Source: Trichobilharzia szidati
Taxonomy: Eukaryota > Platyhelminthes > Trematoda > Strigeidida > Schistosomatidae
Assembly (NCBI GenBank): GCA_944472155.2
Contig: OX235273.1
Location: forward strand, 107,716,582-107,780,581
Length of the DNA: 64,000 nt
Direction of reading: 5' to 3'
Numbering within the stretch: position 1 is the first letter of the stretch; every line of letters starts with the position of its first letter. The position numbers were made by a program, and so were the translations under genes. This document shows positions 1 to 15,300 of the stretch, one piece after another. The notes below the pieces were generated by a model that had not been told where the DNA came from, did no database searches, and saw nothing but the letters and a program-made list of their open reading frames with translations.

Positions 1-223
1 AAGACGGTTTCTAAGAATTTCTGCTTCAACGTTGCCTTTGAATTCCTTCCTGGTTCATGAAAAGAGTTTTCTTAGGAACAGTTGTGATTTTTGGCGATAA
101 AGGCTTTTATTTCCATGTCTAAATGATATCAATCCGTAAATCTAACCTTGGGTTATGTTTGTTTGTTAATGAGTACACTATTCAGTTATTATGTATTTTT
201 ATTCTTCACTATGTTGCTCTTAG

Positions 224-342
224 TTTACAACATCCAAAATCAATGGGAATTCTGGGCAACCAATACATCCTTCAGTTGACTCAAAATTCCTAAAGTTTGA
301 ATCACGTTTCGAATGTGGTAATTTATCAAAAGCAATATGCAC
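224..342 (+). CDS. AGBL2/3-like: CCP exon 1 of window: N-terminal domain start
   Basis: The 119-nt exon follows a pyrimidine-rich tract ending TTAG and stops before GTAAGT. Reading from the first base it gives a peptide ending [19 protein letters not shown] (last codon split 2+1). The [10 protein letters not shown] segment is typical of the opening of the CCP N-terminal domain. The frame has a TAG immediately upstream, at the acceptor, which fits a splice boundary and shows that earlier exons lie outside the window. The exact acceptor is inferred. Confidence 0.82.
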
Positions 343-3300
343 GTAAGTTAGTTCATAACCTGCAACAGTTATTTTTCTCAAAAGAATTTATATTTATATA
401 GGACAATTTGCAAATAATTCTTGAAAATTTTAAAGAAACATTTTTGCTGACATTTGAAAATACCGATAGCAGCTTTTAGTTAACTTAACCCCGTATGAGT
501 TACGTAGTAAAATTCCTGCAATGTTAACTATCTGAATAGGGTGAATCTACATCCTGTTCAGCCTATGGTTGAGTTGAAGGTGACTGTTATGCAGCTGTAA
601 GTCAGCTGACGAAGTCTTTGACTGTTGATCTGAGTAACACTGAGAGGGATTTATAGCCTGGCTAGGGTTCTTGAGATGCAAATTATCCATGTTTTTGAGA
701 CTGTTGGTGATACGGCTCAAAGTTCTTCTCGGCGGTACAGATACGCTCACTATTTTTAATCTTCTGGAGCAAATAAACTCTCATCATTCTTGTGCGTCGG
801 TGGTACCGCGGTAGAGTGCTCGCCAACCACGCAGGTGGTCCGGGGTTCGATCCCTGGTCACAGACGCACTCCTTTTCCTTGCTAAGCCAGTAGTAAGACT
901 GGTAAAGAGGTAAGGTTGGGCATGAGGCTTTCAACTCAATCCTGTAAAAATAATCACCACTGCTACAGAAACTCCAAGCCTCTAGCTTGGAGCCCTATGT
1001 TCCACTGGGAACGTAAAGGAATGAAAAATTCTTCAAGCATTTATTATTATTTCTTTTGACTGGATACTAGTTAGCAACTAGTATAGTGTGTGTCTAGGCC
1101 TTTGTTTGGTGCAGACTGAATTCTATCAGTCACTTTTGCAATGTTACCACCATGCTAGGTGGTTCGCCATCACCGTGCACTTTAAATAGCTGATATTAAA
1201 TGGTCAGAAGCGATCGTCAGAAAGCCCTGCTCCACCCAGGTTTCGTACTAGTAACTAACTAGTGTCCAATCAATCAATCGCGATCTCAAATATCTCACTG
1301 GTAACGTTTCTGACTGCAGTACTCAGTGGGTGACGCCGGGTTTGAATCTCAGAAGGGAAATGAGCTTCTTCAAGGTTGCAGATATGCCTCGCTGACTTAC
1401 TGGTGAGTGCCAACCAGCACGAAATCTAGGTGGAGCGGGGCTTCCTGTGGCCGATTGCCTCCAACCATCTAATATCTTATTCTTCCTCGTTAAATCCATA
1501 TGATGTCTAGCTACAGATGTCAAACTACTCCTCTTTTTGTTGAGAAATGTTACCCAACAGAGAATTAAGTTGTAAAAGATTTAGGGTAGTCAGATGAAGG
1601 TCTGATCTGTGTTAGTTAAATAGGCAGGCATAGACTGCCTTATCGGGATCCTTTTATACGTTAAGTAGCAATGACAGTAGATTGTCGGTGAAATATTTCA
1701 AGATTGTTTGAAATGGCGCAGAGGCATTCACTCTTTGTGATTACCAAGATCCATTCAATAGGTTCTCATCTTAGTCTTTATGTAATTATTCTTTCCAGCA
1801 TATATTTCCACTTATTATAAATTCTATGCCTTTCTATCCCTATTTCTTTGTACTTTATGTGTGCTTTTATCAAGTGGGGCGACTTAAAACCTGGTGTACT
1901 TTAACGTTTTCAGAATTCTGATTATGTAATATAGGCATTAGCTAGCTATTCTTTTGAGGGGAGGGAAACAGTGGTGATGGTGGCGGGGGGAGCCGGAAAC
2001 TGACACAAAGACATGAAGAAAAGACGATGAATAATTAATGCTTGATTTCAAATGAGATTTCTTGAAGAGTGTCCTTTTCTAAAAGTTTATCTACACACAT
2101 ATCTGTCACATGATATCTGAAAAAGGATATTCTCTGTCCTGTATATGTGTACTACACATACACATTTACATTTCTTATCCCTTTTCACTCTTATAATTTC
2201 TACATTATTTTTCTATATTGTTGTGAATAAATTATTATCATTGTATGTAAATTATAAACAATGAACTGTATGTGTGTTTTGATTTCCAAAAAATATCAAA
2301 TGATAAGTTAATTTCATTGTTTTATGCGCGAGATAAGCTATAATGACTTGACATAAAGACTGGTGGCATTTTGATTGTGTTCCCCACAGTTATCTATCAT
2401 GTGATTCTGTACGTTAATAATTCAATTTGATTGTGTGTCGTTTCAAACTTTTTGATCACAGGTTGTGATGTGAATTATATATACATATTTATTATTTATT
2501 TATTGTTCCCTTGGTTTCCTAGTGGAACATAGGGCTTCAACTACACGTCTCTACTTGCTGCTTCTGTCTTCTGCTGTACTTTTCACCTGCATCCACGTTA
2601 ATCCATACTGTTTCAACTCCTCTTCACACGATCTCCTCCATGTCACCTTTGGATGTCCCACTCGAGGGCCTGATGCGCGATGTCACCCAGCGGCCTCCTC
2701 AGCGAGTGTTCAATCCATCTCCACTTTCTCCTGCATATTTATTGAGCGATTGGTTCTTGTTTTGTTTGTTCCCATAGTCTCTTGTTGGTTCTTGTTCTTT
2801 CCGGCCATCTGATCTTCATTATAGAGCGAAGACAGTTGTTGTTGATAAAGGTCTGCAACAGGCTGTTGGAAATATTCTTTGTGACACAGTGGCCAATTTT
2901 CTGATCCGTATAGAAGAAGTGACTTGACGTTTGTATTGAAAATCCGAATTTTGTTGTTGATGCAGGCTGAGTGACGAAGATTTCCAGATTGGTTGTTTCA
3001 GGTGGATGAATGTGTTTCTCGTCTTCCCGATTCTCGATTTGACATCCTCGTCTGTTCCATGTGCCTGTAGTTGAGACAATGCTCCCTAGATAAGTGAATG
3101 AAGTAACCTCTTTCAAATCCCTCCCGTTGATGGCGATTGGCACTGGATATTGCTGCTGTTGTTGTTGTTGTTTGTTGGTTATTTTCATAACCTCCGTCTT
3201 GTGTATGTTCACCTGCAGTCCTGTTTTCATTGGCTGCTTCTTCGACCAGTTTGTCGGTTTTCGCTTGTAAGTCTTCGATTTTGTGTGACATCAAACATAA

Positions 3301-6300
3301 ATCATCCACGCTCGAAATCCACGTCTTCTGGGTTCTTCACGTCGGTCCAGGATATCCGTGTCTTCTCGTTTCCCACTGTCTGACGCATAATCCAGTCCAC
3401 CACAATTTGGAGTTATATATAGAACCAGTGTAAACCATGGTATACTGAACAGATGTTTTGTCCTAGCTTGTGATTCCTCAGTGGTAAGCACTGGCAACCC
3501 TATCAGGGTTTGAACCAAGGACATTCTGGTTACAAGGCTACTACTGAGTGGTCACGCTAGAATCATGAAATGACAGAAGTCAAAATTAATGGGTTATTTG
3601 ATCCTGGTCCAGGTGGAAGAATGGTTAACCAGCTTGGCCTTGCGACCTGTAGGTTGTAGGTTCGCTCCACGGTGGGGTTGCTGGTGCGCGCTGCTGAAGT
3701 ACTCCAAACTAGGACGAAACACACATACAATACCCCATGGTTTTCAATGATTCTCTTGCTAACATCATTCCATGATTAGTCTTGGAATAAATGATGAAAT
3801 CCCAACAATCTAACTCTTGAAAAGTATCTTTTTATTGGTGGACTGAGAATATTCTTTTCGATGCCTTCCTGTTCATTAGGTCCTACAGTTATGTATCTAT
3901 AATAATCAAAGAATTGTTGCTATTATTAATAATACTACTGTTCATTAGTTAATTCCAAATCAATAAAAGCTATCGATTTCAGTTCAAAAGCACCTGTAAA
4001 TGACTAATGCGAATTTGTAACCATTAGCATCTATCAAGTTGAATGTGTAGGCAAATACTAGTCGCTGACATTAGCTGCCAGTATCACTATATATCGTAGA
4101 TTGATAGAAGCTGCAATTCACGGACTACTGGATTACATCTTGGTCGCCGAATGGTAAATGCACTTGCTTCGTAAACTGAGGATTCCAGATTGGATTCTCT
4201 TTGAGGTGACATTTGCATACAGCTGAAGAATCCTAGACTAGTACGAAATAGCTCCCCAGTGCTCTCTTGTTCTCCAGCAGTTCTCTAATTAATGCCAGTC
4301 ACTGATTTGTAACTGATCAAATCCTTGTAAGCCAACACCTATAAAATAGTAGATACACATAGAAGAGGCAAATTTAGGTAGTTTATCCTTATTTCTCGAA
4401 CATAGAATAGGGGTGGTTGTGAAGAGACAACGTACCTCTGCTGCATAATAAGCTCTTTAATCTGCATTCTTCAGGCGCTGTGTTATTATTTCTCTGATGT
4501 TGTCACCGAGGAACTGCAATTTTATGAACATTGGTTTTTTCGAAACTGTAGCAATACTGGCTCTCCTTGGTGCTGAATTCATATTCTTCTCAATAAATTT
4601 ATCTGGATAACCATTTTTTCTAAGCAATTCTTCAATAATCTTAAGCTCCTCATTGAGGCAGTCGTGTGAACAGATTAACTTAGCTCTATGAACCAGACAC
4701 TTTACCAGGTTACGTTTATATTTCCAAGGTACAAAACTCAAAATGGACCTAATGGGGAACCCATAGCTATACCATGAATTTGTCTGTAATATTCCTTATT
4801 GAGTAAGAAATGAACATTCATTGTACATCTTAAAATAAGTTCCTTCAAGGTGGATACAGAAATCTCGATGTCTATGTTTCGTGTAGTAATCTCCTCACAT
4901 ATAAAATCCACTGTCTCCATTAACGGTACATTGGTGAACAAGGAGGATACATCAAAAGATATCATAAACTTGTCCCTCACATTAAGATCTCTTATTTTTT
5001 CAACAAACTCAAAACTGCCGTTTACGCTATGTTTTACCGATTCATTATGCAGAGGCTTTAGGAGCTTCACTAGCCATTTTGCTGTTGCGTGATATGGGGA
5101 ATTACACATGTCCAACACTGGTCGAAGCGGCAAACCGATTTTATGCAATTTTGGTAGTCCATATAATCTTGGTGTAACCGTGCCATTAGGCTTTAAAGAT
5201 TCATATACTTTGTTGTTTAAGTCTTTTTAGTGACTCAATTAGTTGTTTCTCCACTTTTTCTGTCGGATCGACGGAAGATGTAATTTTCTGAAATTTTCGA
5301 TGATCCCTAAGTATTCTATTCATCTTATCTATGTATTCAGTTTTATTCATTATTACTATTCCAGAGCCTTTATCAGGCTTCGAAATTATTATATTCTCAT
5401 TATTTCGCAGCTTATCTAGGGCTTCCCTGTGTTTCTTGGTCAATAAGCTATTTAGTTTCCGTTTACTATTTACACGTTTATAACAACAGTCGACTAGAGT
5501 TGATTTATGACTTACAAAATATGTAATAAACTTTGTTTAATACTAAAAGAGTAAATGAAAAGGTGATGATGCCTGATCGATCACAAGTTGGTTCAGAGCT
5601 GATAAAAAAATATTATTTCTAAGAAAATTAAATATGCATATTTCCACATTTTTTCTTTTATATTCTTTTGCATTCATTTTTTAAAATTTCATTTTCCAGT
5701 GGTCCTTATGAATATGAACTACATCTGAGGCCAGATTTATATACAAAAAAGTATACCCAGTGGTTTTACTTCAGTGTACAAAATGCACAGAATACTGATG
5801 GTTATAGATTTACAATTGTAAATTTCTATAAGGTAAAGGTATTTTTGTTATTGTGATCATTATTATTATTACTCACTTATCGGATCATTCCTTACTTTCC
5901 GAGTGAGATACAGAGCCTCAACTGCACTTCTCAACTGCAATTGATCCTTTACCATCCCTTCCAGCTGACTTCACGAATCACTCACTAACTTTCAGTATTT
6001 CCTGTCCACATGATAGCTTATTCATAGCTTAAATCTTCACTTTCCGTTCGGATTCGATTTAACCTTCTGACATATGATATCATTCATAGGTTCACCACTT
6101 CGCCACTGACTGCTAGGTTTTCTTGTTGGTTGTAATTTTACAGCAGCTATGTGAAACAGATATTCAGGAAGAATTGGAGGTGGATTGACCGCACATACCA
6201 GGCCATTGCTCGAGTGGAATCCGAATAGGAAGCTGTGAGTCCGTCGTCAGTGCTGAGCTCAGAGAACACAACCACATCAAAATCATCCACCTGAGCTACA

Positions 6301-9300
6301 AATCTTCTCTATCATTTCTAAAGCTTACAATGTAGCCACCATTCTAGTTGGCTCGCCATCACGGTGCACTGTGAATTGTTGACAGTAGATAGTTGAAGGC
6401 AATCGGCACTCATCAGCGAGGCGTATCTGAAACCTTGGAGAGACTCATGTCCCTTCTGAGATTCGAACACGCATCACTAAGTGCTGCCTGCAGTCAGAGA
6501 CGTTATCACTGAGCTATTCAGGCTCAGACTAGACACATTATGCCAGCTGCTGACTAGTGTTCAATCAAAAATATCCAATACAGTCCTACAGGAGGTCAGT
6601 CTGTGGCGTGTTCTATTTGACTAAATTAGCGTACACGTATTTTCTAGTACTTCTTCACGTTTATCAATGTGCGCAGACGTTGTGGCTACTCGACGCCCAC
6701 AACGTAAAATCAGAAGGCACTTGTGAAGAGTGTAATCGTGTATTATAGCCGTAGTCAAATTTCAAAATTGTATCAAGGTAATGTTCAACAGTTAATTGAC
6801 AAATGTTTACAAAGTACATATAAAATCGGTCTGTGTAAACATATAATATAAGTATGCAAATTATACTAAAAGCGTATGTTTATAGTTGGGCCTGAATAAC
6901 TCAGTGGTAACGTCTCTGACTGCAGTACTCATTGGATGACGCGGGTTCGAATCTCAGAAGGGACATGAATTCTTTCGGGGTTGCGGATACGCCTTGCTGA
7001 TGAATGCCAACTAGTACGAAACCTAGGTGGAGCGAGGCTTTCTGCGGCAGGTCTCCAACCATCTAAAACCAATTATAGGAAATATATGTAAACCACGACT
7101 GGAGTGATGCTTTTTTTAGATTATTAAATGTTAAGTGGATGGACTATTTCTATGGGAATTAAACTAATATTCTTGAAAACGGAAGTCAAAGTTTAGGTCG
7201 AATTACAGTTCAGTTAGAAGCAGTACATTAGTATAGAATGCTTGTCAACAACGCATGTGGCCCCCTGATTAGATTTTCAACCAATGTATTCATTAACCTT
7301 GGTTGGCTGGCAGTAAACTGGATAAAAGAGGAAGGAGGTTAGAAGTAAAGCTAACAACTCTATCCGGTAAAAATATAACCCCCTCCATCTACTTAACCTA
7401 TATAAAGCTTCAGCTGGAAGCCCAATGTTCCACTTGAAATGTAAAGGAATGAAAATAAAAAAAATAATGTGTCAGTATAACAGTTTGTTTAACTACAGAA
7501 AATATATTTCACAATAGCAAGAAGTGTAAGGTGAGTGACGTTCAGAAGGAAGAAGAATGTATGACATAATAAGAATTATTATAATATTATTATTTTCTTT
7601 AATTCCTAGAGGAACACACGGGTTCAGCCTCACGTCTCAATTGCGTTCGGTTCTCTGCTAGAGTTTTCACCTGGCTGCACGTCTGCCCACATTGTTTCAT
7701 CTCCTCTCCACATGACCTCCTCCAAGTCACCCTCGCACTGACGACCAACTCGCCGCTTCCCTTTCGGGTTCCACTCGAACAGTGGCTTGTCTAGTGATGT
7801 CACTTGATGTTTTCCTCAGAGTATGGCCAATCCATCTCCATTTCATCCTGCCTATTTGTTTCACAATCGGTTCCTGGTTGGTTCGCTCAATGCCAGAGAT
7901 CTCTGTTGCTGATGTTTTCTGGCCAGCCATCTGATCTTGAGTATTGAGCGAAGACAACTGTTAATGAAAGTCTGTAGTTTGTGTGAGATGCTCTTTATGA
8001 CGCGCTGGCCAAGTCTCTGATCCGTATAGTAGCACTGACTTCAAATTGGGGTTGAAAATCCGGATCTTATTTTTGATGCTGAGTGCTGTTAACCTCTACA
8101 CAGACTTGAAAGTAGTGAAAGCTTGTCTAGCTTTTCCGATTCTTGCTTTGATATCGTCGTCAGTTCCGCCTGTAGTTGAAACGATGCTTCCCAGGTAGGT
8201 GAAAGAGGTTGTTTCTTTCAGGTTCCTCCCGTTTATGCTGATTGTTGTCAGTTGTTGTTGTTGCTGTTGGTGGTGTTGCCCAGGAATCTTCATCACCTGC
8301 CTCTGTTTTCTCTATGTTCACCTGAAGTCCTATCTCCTCTGGATGCTTCTTCTGCCAACTTGTTGCTTTTCACTTGCATATCTTCCACTTTGTAGGAAAT
8401 CAGACATAGATCATCAGGGGCAAAGTCCAGATCACCCACGTAATAGGAATATACGAGTTAATTTTCATGGTAGTGCAAAGTGAGATTTTGTCGTCTGCCC
8501 GCATAGATTACATTTTTATCGTTTGATGGAGGTTGCTTTAACTGTTCACCTTATAATAATAATAATCTGCTTTATTCCAAAAACAGTACTTATAATACAG
8601 AATGGAATTCTCAGCATTTGTGACAGTATTGCATCTGATTTACTCAAAATATAAACAAAATTAAAAATGTAAATAATATTAACCGGAGGAATTTTTCCAC
8701 ATTTACGATATAAATTCAAAGTATTCGAAGCACGAATTGAAAATATTAAATGTAATAATAATAATAATAACAACATTGAGTTTGTTTCAAACAGTATTGG
8801 CGATTCAGTTTAGAAATTTTAGCATGTTATAGATTGTTGAATCTAAGGTTCTGTTGAAATAGTTTAGTGAGGGAAAACACAAAATTAACAGTTATAACAC
8901 ATTTGATCATAGGGAATAAAAAGACAGTTGCAGCGAAGGAAATTTTCTTTTCGACGAAGTCATCATCTAAGCTGTACATTCGTATATTTATATCAAATGG
9001 ATAGGAAAGTTCCAGAATAATTTCTGGTTAGGGGTCAGATTAATAAAAATTACAATTAGGAATTAGAATGCCATAATAAACAGGGGGATGGGTAAAACTC
9101 AAACAAAGTAGCATAATAAAAAGAAGATTGACATTGTGCAATTGCGGGTTAGAAATGTAAAAATAACAAAATATACAGGGTGTTTGGATAAAAAACTAGT
9201 GTGATGAATAATTGTTTATGCAATCAGGGATTAAATATGTAGAAATAGTAAAATGACAAAATAAACAGGAGGTGTGGATATGAAAATAAGGTAGTGTAGA

Positions 9301-12300
9301 CAGGGATTAAGAAAACTTAAAATAACATGAATAAACAGGAAGTTTAGATAAGAAAGGCGATGGGACGGGCATTATTAAAAAATTTACCTGTTTATGATGG
9401 TCATGGCAGGGACAGGAGTTGGACGTATTTCTTTTGGATACAAAGAGTTATAACACAGCTTAAATGATGTTCACACTTATGAAAAAATGAACAAATACAA
9501 AAAAAAATTGAGAGGATTATAAATATAAGAAGTACAATAAAAATAAAGCTTGATGTTGTAAGGATGGAGGAAAACGGTTTGTTTAGTAGTGCAAAGAAGG
9601 TTGGTTAGTTCATGCCTAACACTACTTTCATCAAGTTTCAAGCATATACCGTACAATTGTGCTGTTTAGTACCTGTAAACTCATTGGTCTCATTTCCTTT
9701 GATATGTGCCCACAAATGTGAACAACAATCCTTCTGTCTGTCCTTTCAGAGCATGTCTCATGCAAATCTTTTTCATAATTTAAATATTATAGTATTGTGT
9801 AGATTGTAAGCAGTCGGAGGGTAACATCTCCGACTGAAACACTGGTTAGTTCGGATTTGAGTCTCATAACAGACAAGAGTTCCTTCAAGATTACAGATGA
9901 ACCTTTATGACAAGTACCTACAAGCAGGAAATCTAGGTCCATGGCTTCCTGTTGATTGCCTTCAACCATCTAACATAAATGACACTATATTAATTAGCCT
10001 TACTTGAATCAACGTGTCTGGTTATCCACTTAATCAGCACGCGCTACCTGACCCACAAATTTTGATCACAAACAAAATCACGAATCAAAAACCCTCAATT
10101 AACTGATTAAAATACCCATTAAAATTTCTTCAAAAGAATGGTTACTCAACAAAGAATACTCTTTTCGATAACTTCATCATCAAGCTCTATAGTTATATCT
10201 CCATTATAGTGAATGAATGAATTAGTGTTATTATGAACAACATTAATGTTGTTTAAATAACATCTAATCAATAATATTAACAATGTTAATGGATTACAGT
10301 TCGATAGAATCAACGTAACAATAAACTGAATTCGTAGACGAAATCAAGGATATTAATATCAAGGACAAAATCATGACATCTCTCGACATAACATCTTTAT
10401 TTACAAATGTTCCTCTAGTAGAAACAGTTAACTACATATGTGAACAAGAGTGCATAACCAGTCGATAAATATTGGCATCCGTACTGAAATCCTAAAAGAA
10501 TTGTTATTCAGGTGTACCATGAATGTAAATTTCAAATTTGATGGCACACTTTACAGATAAGTTAACGGGGTGGCGATGGGTTCCCCGTTGTGTCCCATTT
10601 GGGCAGATTTCTTTCTAAGTAAATTAGAAAATGAACCTTTGAACAACTTTATCAGTAAGTTCTCATTTTATTGCCGATATATGGATGATGCCTTTATTCT
10701 TTGTGATAATGGTTCTGATAGGAGTACAATAATTACTGAATTCAATGAAGTACATTCGGCTATGAAATTCACATGCGAAGAGGAATCCCAAGACAGAATT
10801 ACCTTCCTGGATGCCTTCCTTACAAGAAAACCAGATGATAGCATAAAGAGAAATTTGTATATGAAAAGTACATGGACAGGATAATATACACATTTTCACA
10901 GCTTCGTTCCTATCAAGTACAAAAGAAACTTAGTGAAGACCGTCAGTCACAGAGTTAGAGCTATATGCTCAGAAGAAGTAACTGAAGATGAACTGAGCAT
11001 TGTATATGATACCTTGATTGAAAATAGCAATCCTGACAAATTTATCAAGAAACACATAACAAAGAAAGGGGAAAAGTACTACTTACTATCCGTAAACAAG
11101 AAGCCACTTTATATACGACTGCAATTCAAGGGTGATATACCAAGTAAGATAATTACGAAGAAATTAAGAAAATCAGTTCAAAGAACTTTTAATGCTGGCG
11201 AACTACACGCCTTATTCTCTACACGACCGATGGTGATTCCTCGACTGGAAGATGAAGTACCTAAACTAGCCACTTCCATTTGTATCTACCAATTCAACTG
11301 CTCTTATGGTGGAGCGAGTTATATTGGCCGTTGTTCTAGGAACTTGATTTTTCGTGCTCGCTAGGGAACATCTCCCAGTAGTGTGGTGAAGACCGTCAAC
11401 AGTTCAATATTAGACTATCTGGTACAAACCGGCCACAAAGCTCGCCAGCATTGGAGAATCCTTCTCTGTCATCTACCGGGTGCCAAATAAATTGCCAAAA
11501 TCATCGAAGCACCGTATTCTCCAAACAGCAGAGGCTATCGCTATTCACCTGAAACAACCAGTGCTTTGTATGCAAAAGAAGCAAGTCCAGCCAGCCCCTG
11601 CTACTGCCCTGGCCAGCATTCAGTGGAATCGATAAATTCATGAATTCGTATTATTATCTTTCCTAATTTGCCTGTCTGATATTCAGTGTATTGTTACGTT
11701 GGTGCTATTAAACTGTAATCCACTGATAATATTATTGTTGATTCGATGTTATTTAAACAAAATTAATGTTGATAAAAATACTAATTCATTCACTATAATG
11801 TATATGTAACTGTAGAGCCTGATCAAGAAGAAGTTATTGAAAAGAGTACTCTTTTGAAAACCTCAGTTATTTGGAAAGCTTCTCTTACGATCAATATACT
11901 TAAATAGAACAAAGTGTTAAGATTATTTTAAGAAAAGATTTTAAAGAATTTATCTGGCTAGCATAACTGAAATTAGGACTCTGAGGTGTTGAGTGTCGCT
12001 ACCACAATTCACAAGCATGAGATGGCTTCCAAGTCCAGTCGGATGCCTAACCCTAAAAACAAACCTTAAGAGACTTAAAGCATCCCCTAATAACCTAGAC
12101 ATGTGTTTATTCTGTCTATATTAAGTTAATTTACTTCGATCTATTTATTTTAGCCACAAGTTTACTTCGGCGCTGTTGGAAGAGACCAACAGTGTCATAA
12201 AAGGTTTTGTTTTCGGTAATATTCACAAGAGAATATGTAGTCAAATGAAAAGTTATTGTCTTTCATTTTTCTCTTTACCCCCATTTTATAGTCTACTAGT

Positions 12301-15300
12301 TTATTTGGTCAAGGTATGAGACCTTTAATGTACAGTGAAAAAATGGCCAGACTAACTGGTATCGGTTGGAGACGTGTTGGCAGTGATATTAGTTATTATC
12401 AGACGAAGTAAACAACTTTTTTTGTTCCATTTTTGCTTATTCGTTAAATTTTGTATTTCAATGTTCAAAGTTTATTGGTTTTAATCTTCATATTACTCAA
12501 ACGAATGGGAAAGGTTTAGTCCCTACTTTATATGAACTAAGCTGTAGATCTCTCGATGAAAGCAAGAGTAAGAATAGGGACGTGGATTTATGTTTAGTGT
12601 CACACAAACTGGAAGACGTACAGGCGAAAACCAACAAACTAGCTGAAGAGGCATGAAGACAGGACTGCAGGTGAACACAGAGAAGACGGAGGTGATGAAG
12701 ATAACCAGCCAACAGCAAGTGGTACCAATCACCATCAAAGGGAGAGATTTGACAGAGGTTACTTCCTTCACTTATCTAGGCAGCCAGTACCGTTTCAACT
12801 ACAGTTAGTCGAAACAGATGAAGTTGTCAAAGTCAGCCAGAATCGGAAAGGCAAGACACGTCTTCATTGACCTGAAACCAATTTGGAAATCTCTTGCTGT
12901 CACTCACTCAGCATAAAGAACAAGATTCGGATTTTCAACACAAATGTGAAGTTAGTCATTTCTTCTATATGGGTCACAAGCTTGGCTAGCTTGGCGTATC
13001 ACACAAAGGATCTCCAACAAGTTACAGACTTTTATCAATAGCTGCCAGCTTCGCTCTCTCCACACTGAAGATCGATTGACCAGCTGGCCAGAAAGAATTA
13101 GTAACAAGAAACTCTGGCTGGAAACAAAACAACCAAGGGTCGATTGCTCAACAAATATTTAGAGGAAAGTGGAGATGGATAGGATATACAGTTAGGAGGT
13201 CGTCGAATGACATTGCACACAATGCAGGCCATCGCTCTAGTAGAATCGCAGTGGGAAGCCACGAGTGGTTCGTTGGTGGAGATCGTGTAAATAGGAGATG
13301 CGAGATTATGGGTAATCGAGGAGCTGGCTAGCTGAGGAGGACGGCAGAAAATAGAACAGAGTGGAGGTGTGTTGTTGAAGCCCTATGTTCCCCTTGGAAC
13401 CCAAGGGAATAATAATAATGTAATAATAAATAAACTATAGCATAGTATTCAGTTGTCATATATTAATTATAGCTCACCTAGGGAAGCGACGAGTGGGAAG
13501 TCCAAGGGTGACATGGAGGAGATCGTTTGAGGAGGAGATGAAACAGTATGGAGTAACATGGATGCAAGTGAAAAGTACAGCAGAAGACAGAAGGAAGTGG
13601 AGGCGTGCAGTTGAAGCCCTATGTTCCACTAGGAACCCAAGGGAACAATAATAATAATAGAACGGGATAAGTAGTTCATCGAAGAGTCTCTTTTTTGGTA
13701 ATTTCATTTTCTTTAGCTGTACCATTGCATTTATGTCCAATTTCATCTTGTGACATTGGACAGCAGAAAAGGGATGAATCATGTCATAAGAATAGCAGCT
13801 ATTATTAATGAGTACATATGAGAAGTTGAATAAGGCAGATAGAATTACGATCAATAAAATTTATGCGAACTCTGATCAAGATTTGAGGGAATGGTTCCAC
13901 AAATACTACGCTCTGAGTGAAAAGTAGGCATACTTAAAAGAATATATTTATATCAATCTTAGTGAAACTGAAGTAAACGTTATTCCAACGTTTTGTTCAA
14001 TAAACTACTCGGAACATCTTCAGGGAAATAATCAGAATTAAGAATATCAAAGGTATATATATATATGTATGAATATGTGATAGCTAAATACTATCCTGCA
14101 TTTTATTATTGACTATTATATTATTATTATTCCCTTGGGTTCCAAATGGAACTTAGGGCTTCAACAACACATCTCCATGTAGTTCTATTTTCTGCCATCC
14201 TTTTCACCTGGGTTCATAATTGCCCATAATCTCTCATCTTCTATTCGCACGATCTCCATGTCAACCTAGCACCGACGACCCACTCTTCGTGCTTCACTGG
14301 GATTCCATTCAGTCAATAGCCTAAATTGTGCGCGATGTCATTCGACAGCCTCCTCAATGAATGTTCAGTTCATCTGCATTTTCTCCTACATATTTGTTGA
14401 GCAATCGGTCTTCGCCTGTTGGTTTTTTTCCAGCCAGAGATTTTGGTTACTAATTCTTTTTGGTCATTTGATATTCAGTACAGAGCCAGTGAATGTGACG
14501 GCTGTTGATGGAAGTCTTCAACAGGCTGTTGGAAATCCTTTTTGTTACACGCGTGTCAAGTTTCTGACCCATATAGAAGGACTGACTGATTTCAAGTTTG
14601 TGTGGAAAATCCGAATCTTTTTCTTTATGCTGAGTGAGTGACAGCAGAAGATTTCCGAATTGGTTTCAGGTTGATGCTGTTGTTAAACTGAACATATTCG
14701 CTGTACCATGTTGCTCATAAGGAAAAGGCTCTCAGAAACACCGTCCAGCCTGACTAGCAAAGTGAGAACAAGAGTGCGCACATCGTTCTATAACGCGGCG
14801 TCTTGTGATCTTAGGATATTCAGATCGTTTTACAAAGTCCTTCAATTTTTTACTCATGATTCAATTGAACCTTTCAAGAGAGAGAGTGAAATAAAGACAT
14901 GAGTATAAGATGAGTCATTAACGGTCGAAAAATTTAAACAAACGCTATTCATTTAAAAGAAGTATATCCAACCTTTGTCTTGGCCATGACCATCCATCAT
15001 AAACAGTCCATTTTCTCGATATATAATATCCGATTGTTTTTTGTATCCAAATTTTCTGTTTACTTTTATTATTACTATCATTAGAATTTTTATCCCCTTT
15101 TGTATTCCGTAATCTAACCTTGATGGAAGGAGGCTCATCATACTGAAGTTTCTGTAGCAGCAAAACAAAGAAAAGGTAGCAGTAATGTCACTGTCAAAAA
15201 CAATTCACAAAAATGATATCATAACCATAGACTCACTCACTCGGGTCAACCAGGAACCGATTGTGCGACAAATCTGCTGAAAGAAATGGAGGTGGATTGG

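Noticed and set aside
2522..2812. 96-codon open frame on the plus strand with hydrophobic stretches
   Set aside because: It is the complement of the RTE-1 3' end; the apparent membrane segments come from antisense codons.
12166..12218. Exon-like stretch with TTTTAG acceptor and a GTAATA donor, reading [16 protein letters not shown]
   Set aside because: It would sit between exons 2 and 3, where CCP proteins are contiguous (IVNFYK joins directly to the GMRPLMYS exon), and its length would shift the frame of exon 3.
14708..14902. 64-codon open frame on the plus strand that might be a small gene
   Set aside because: No start context, splice signals or recognisable motif; it follows an RTE-1 copy and may be decayed repeat.
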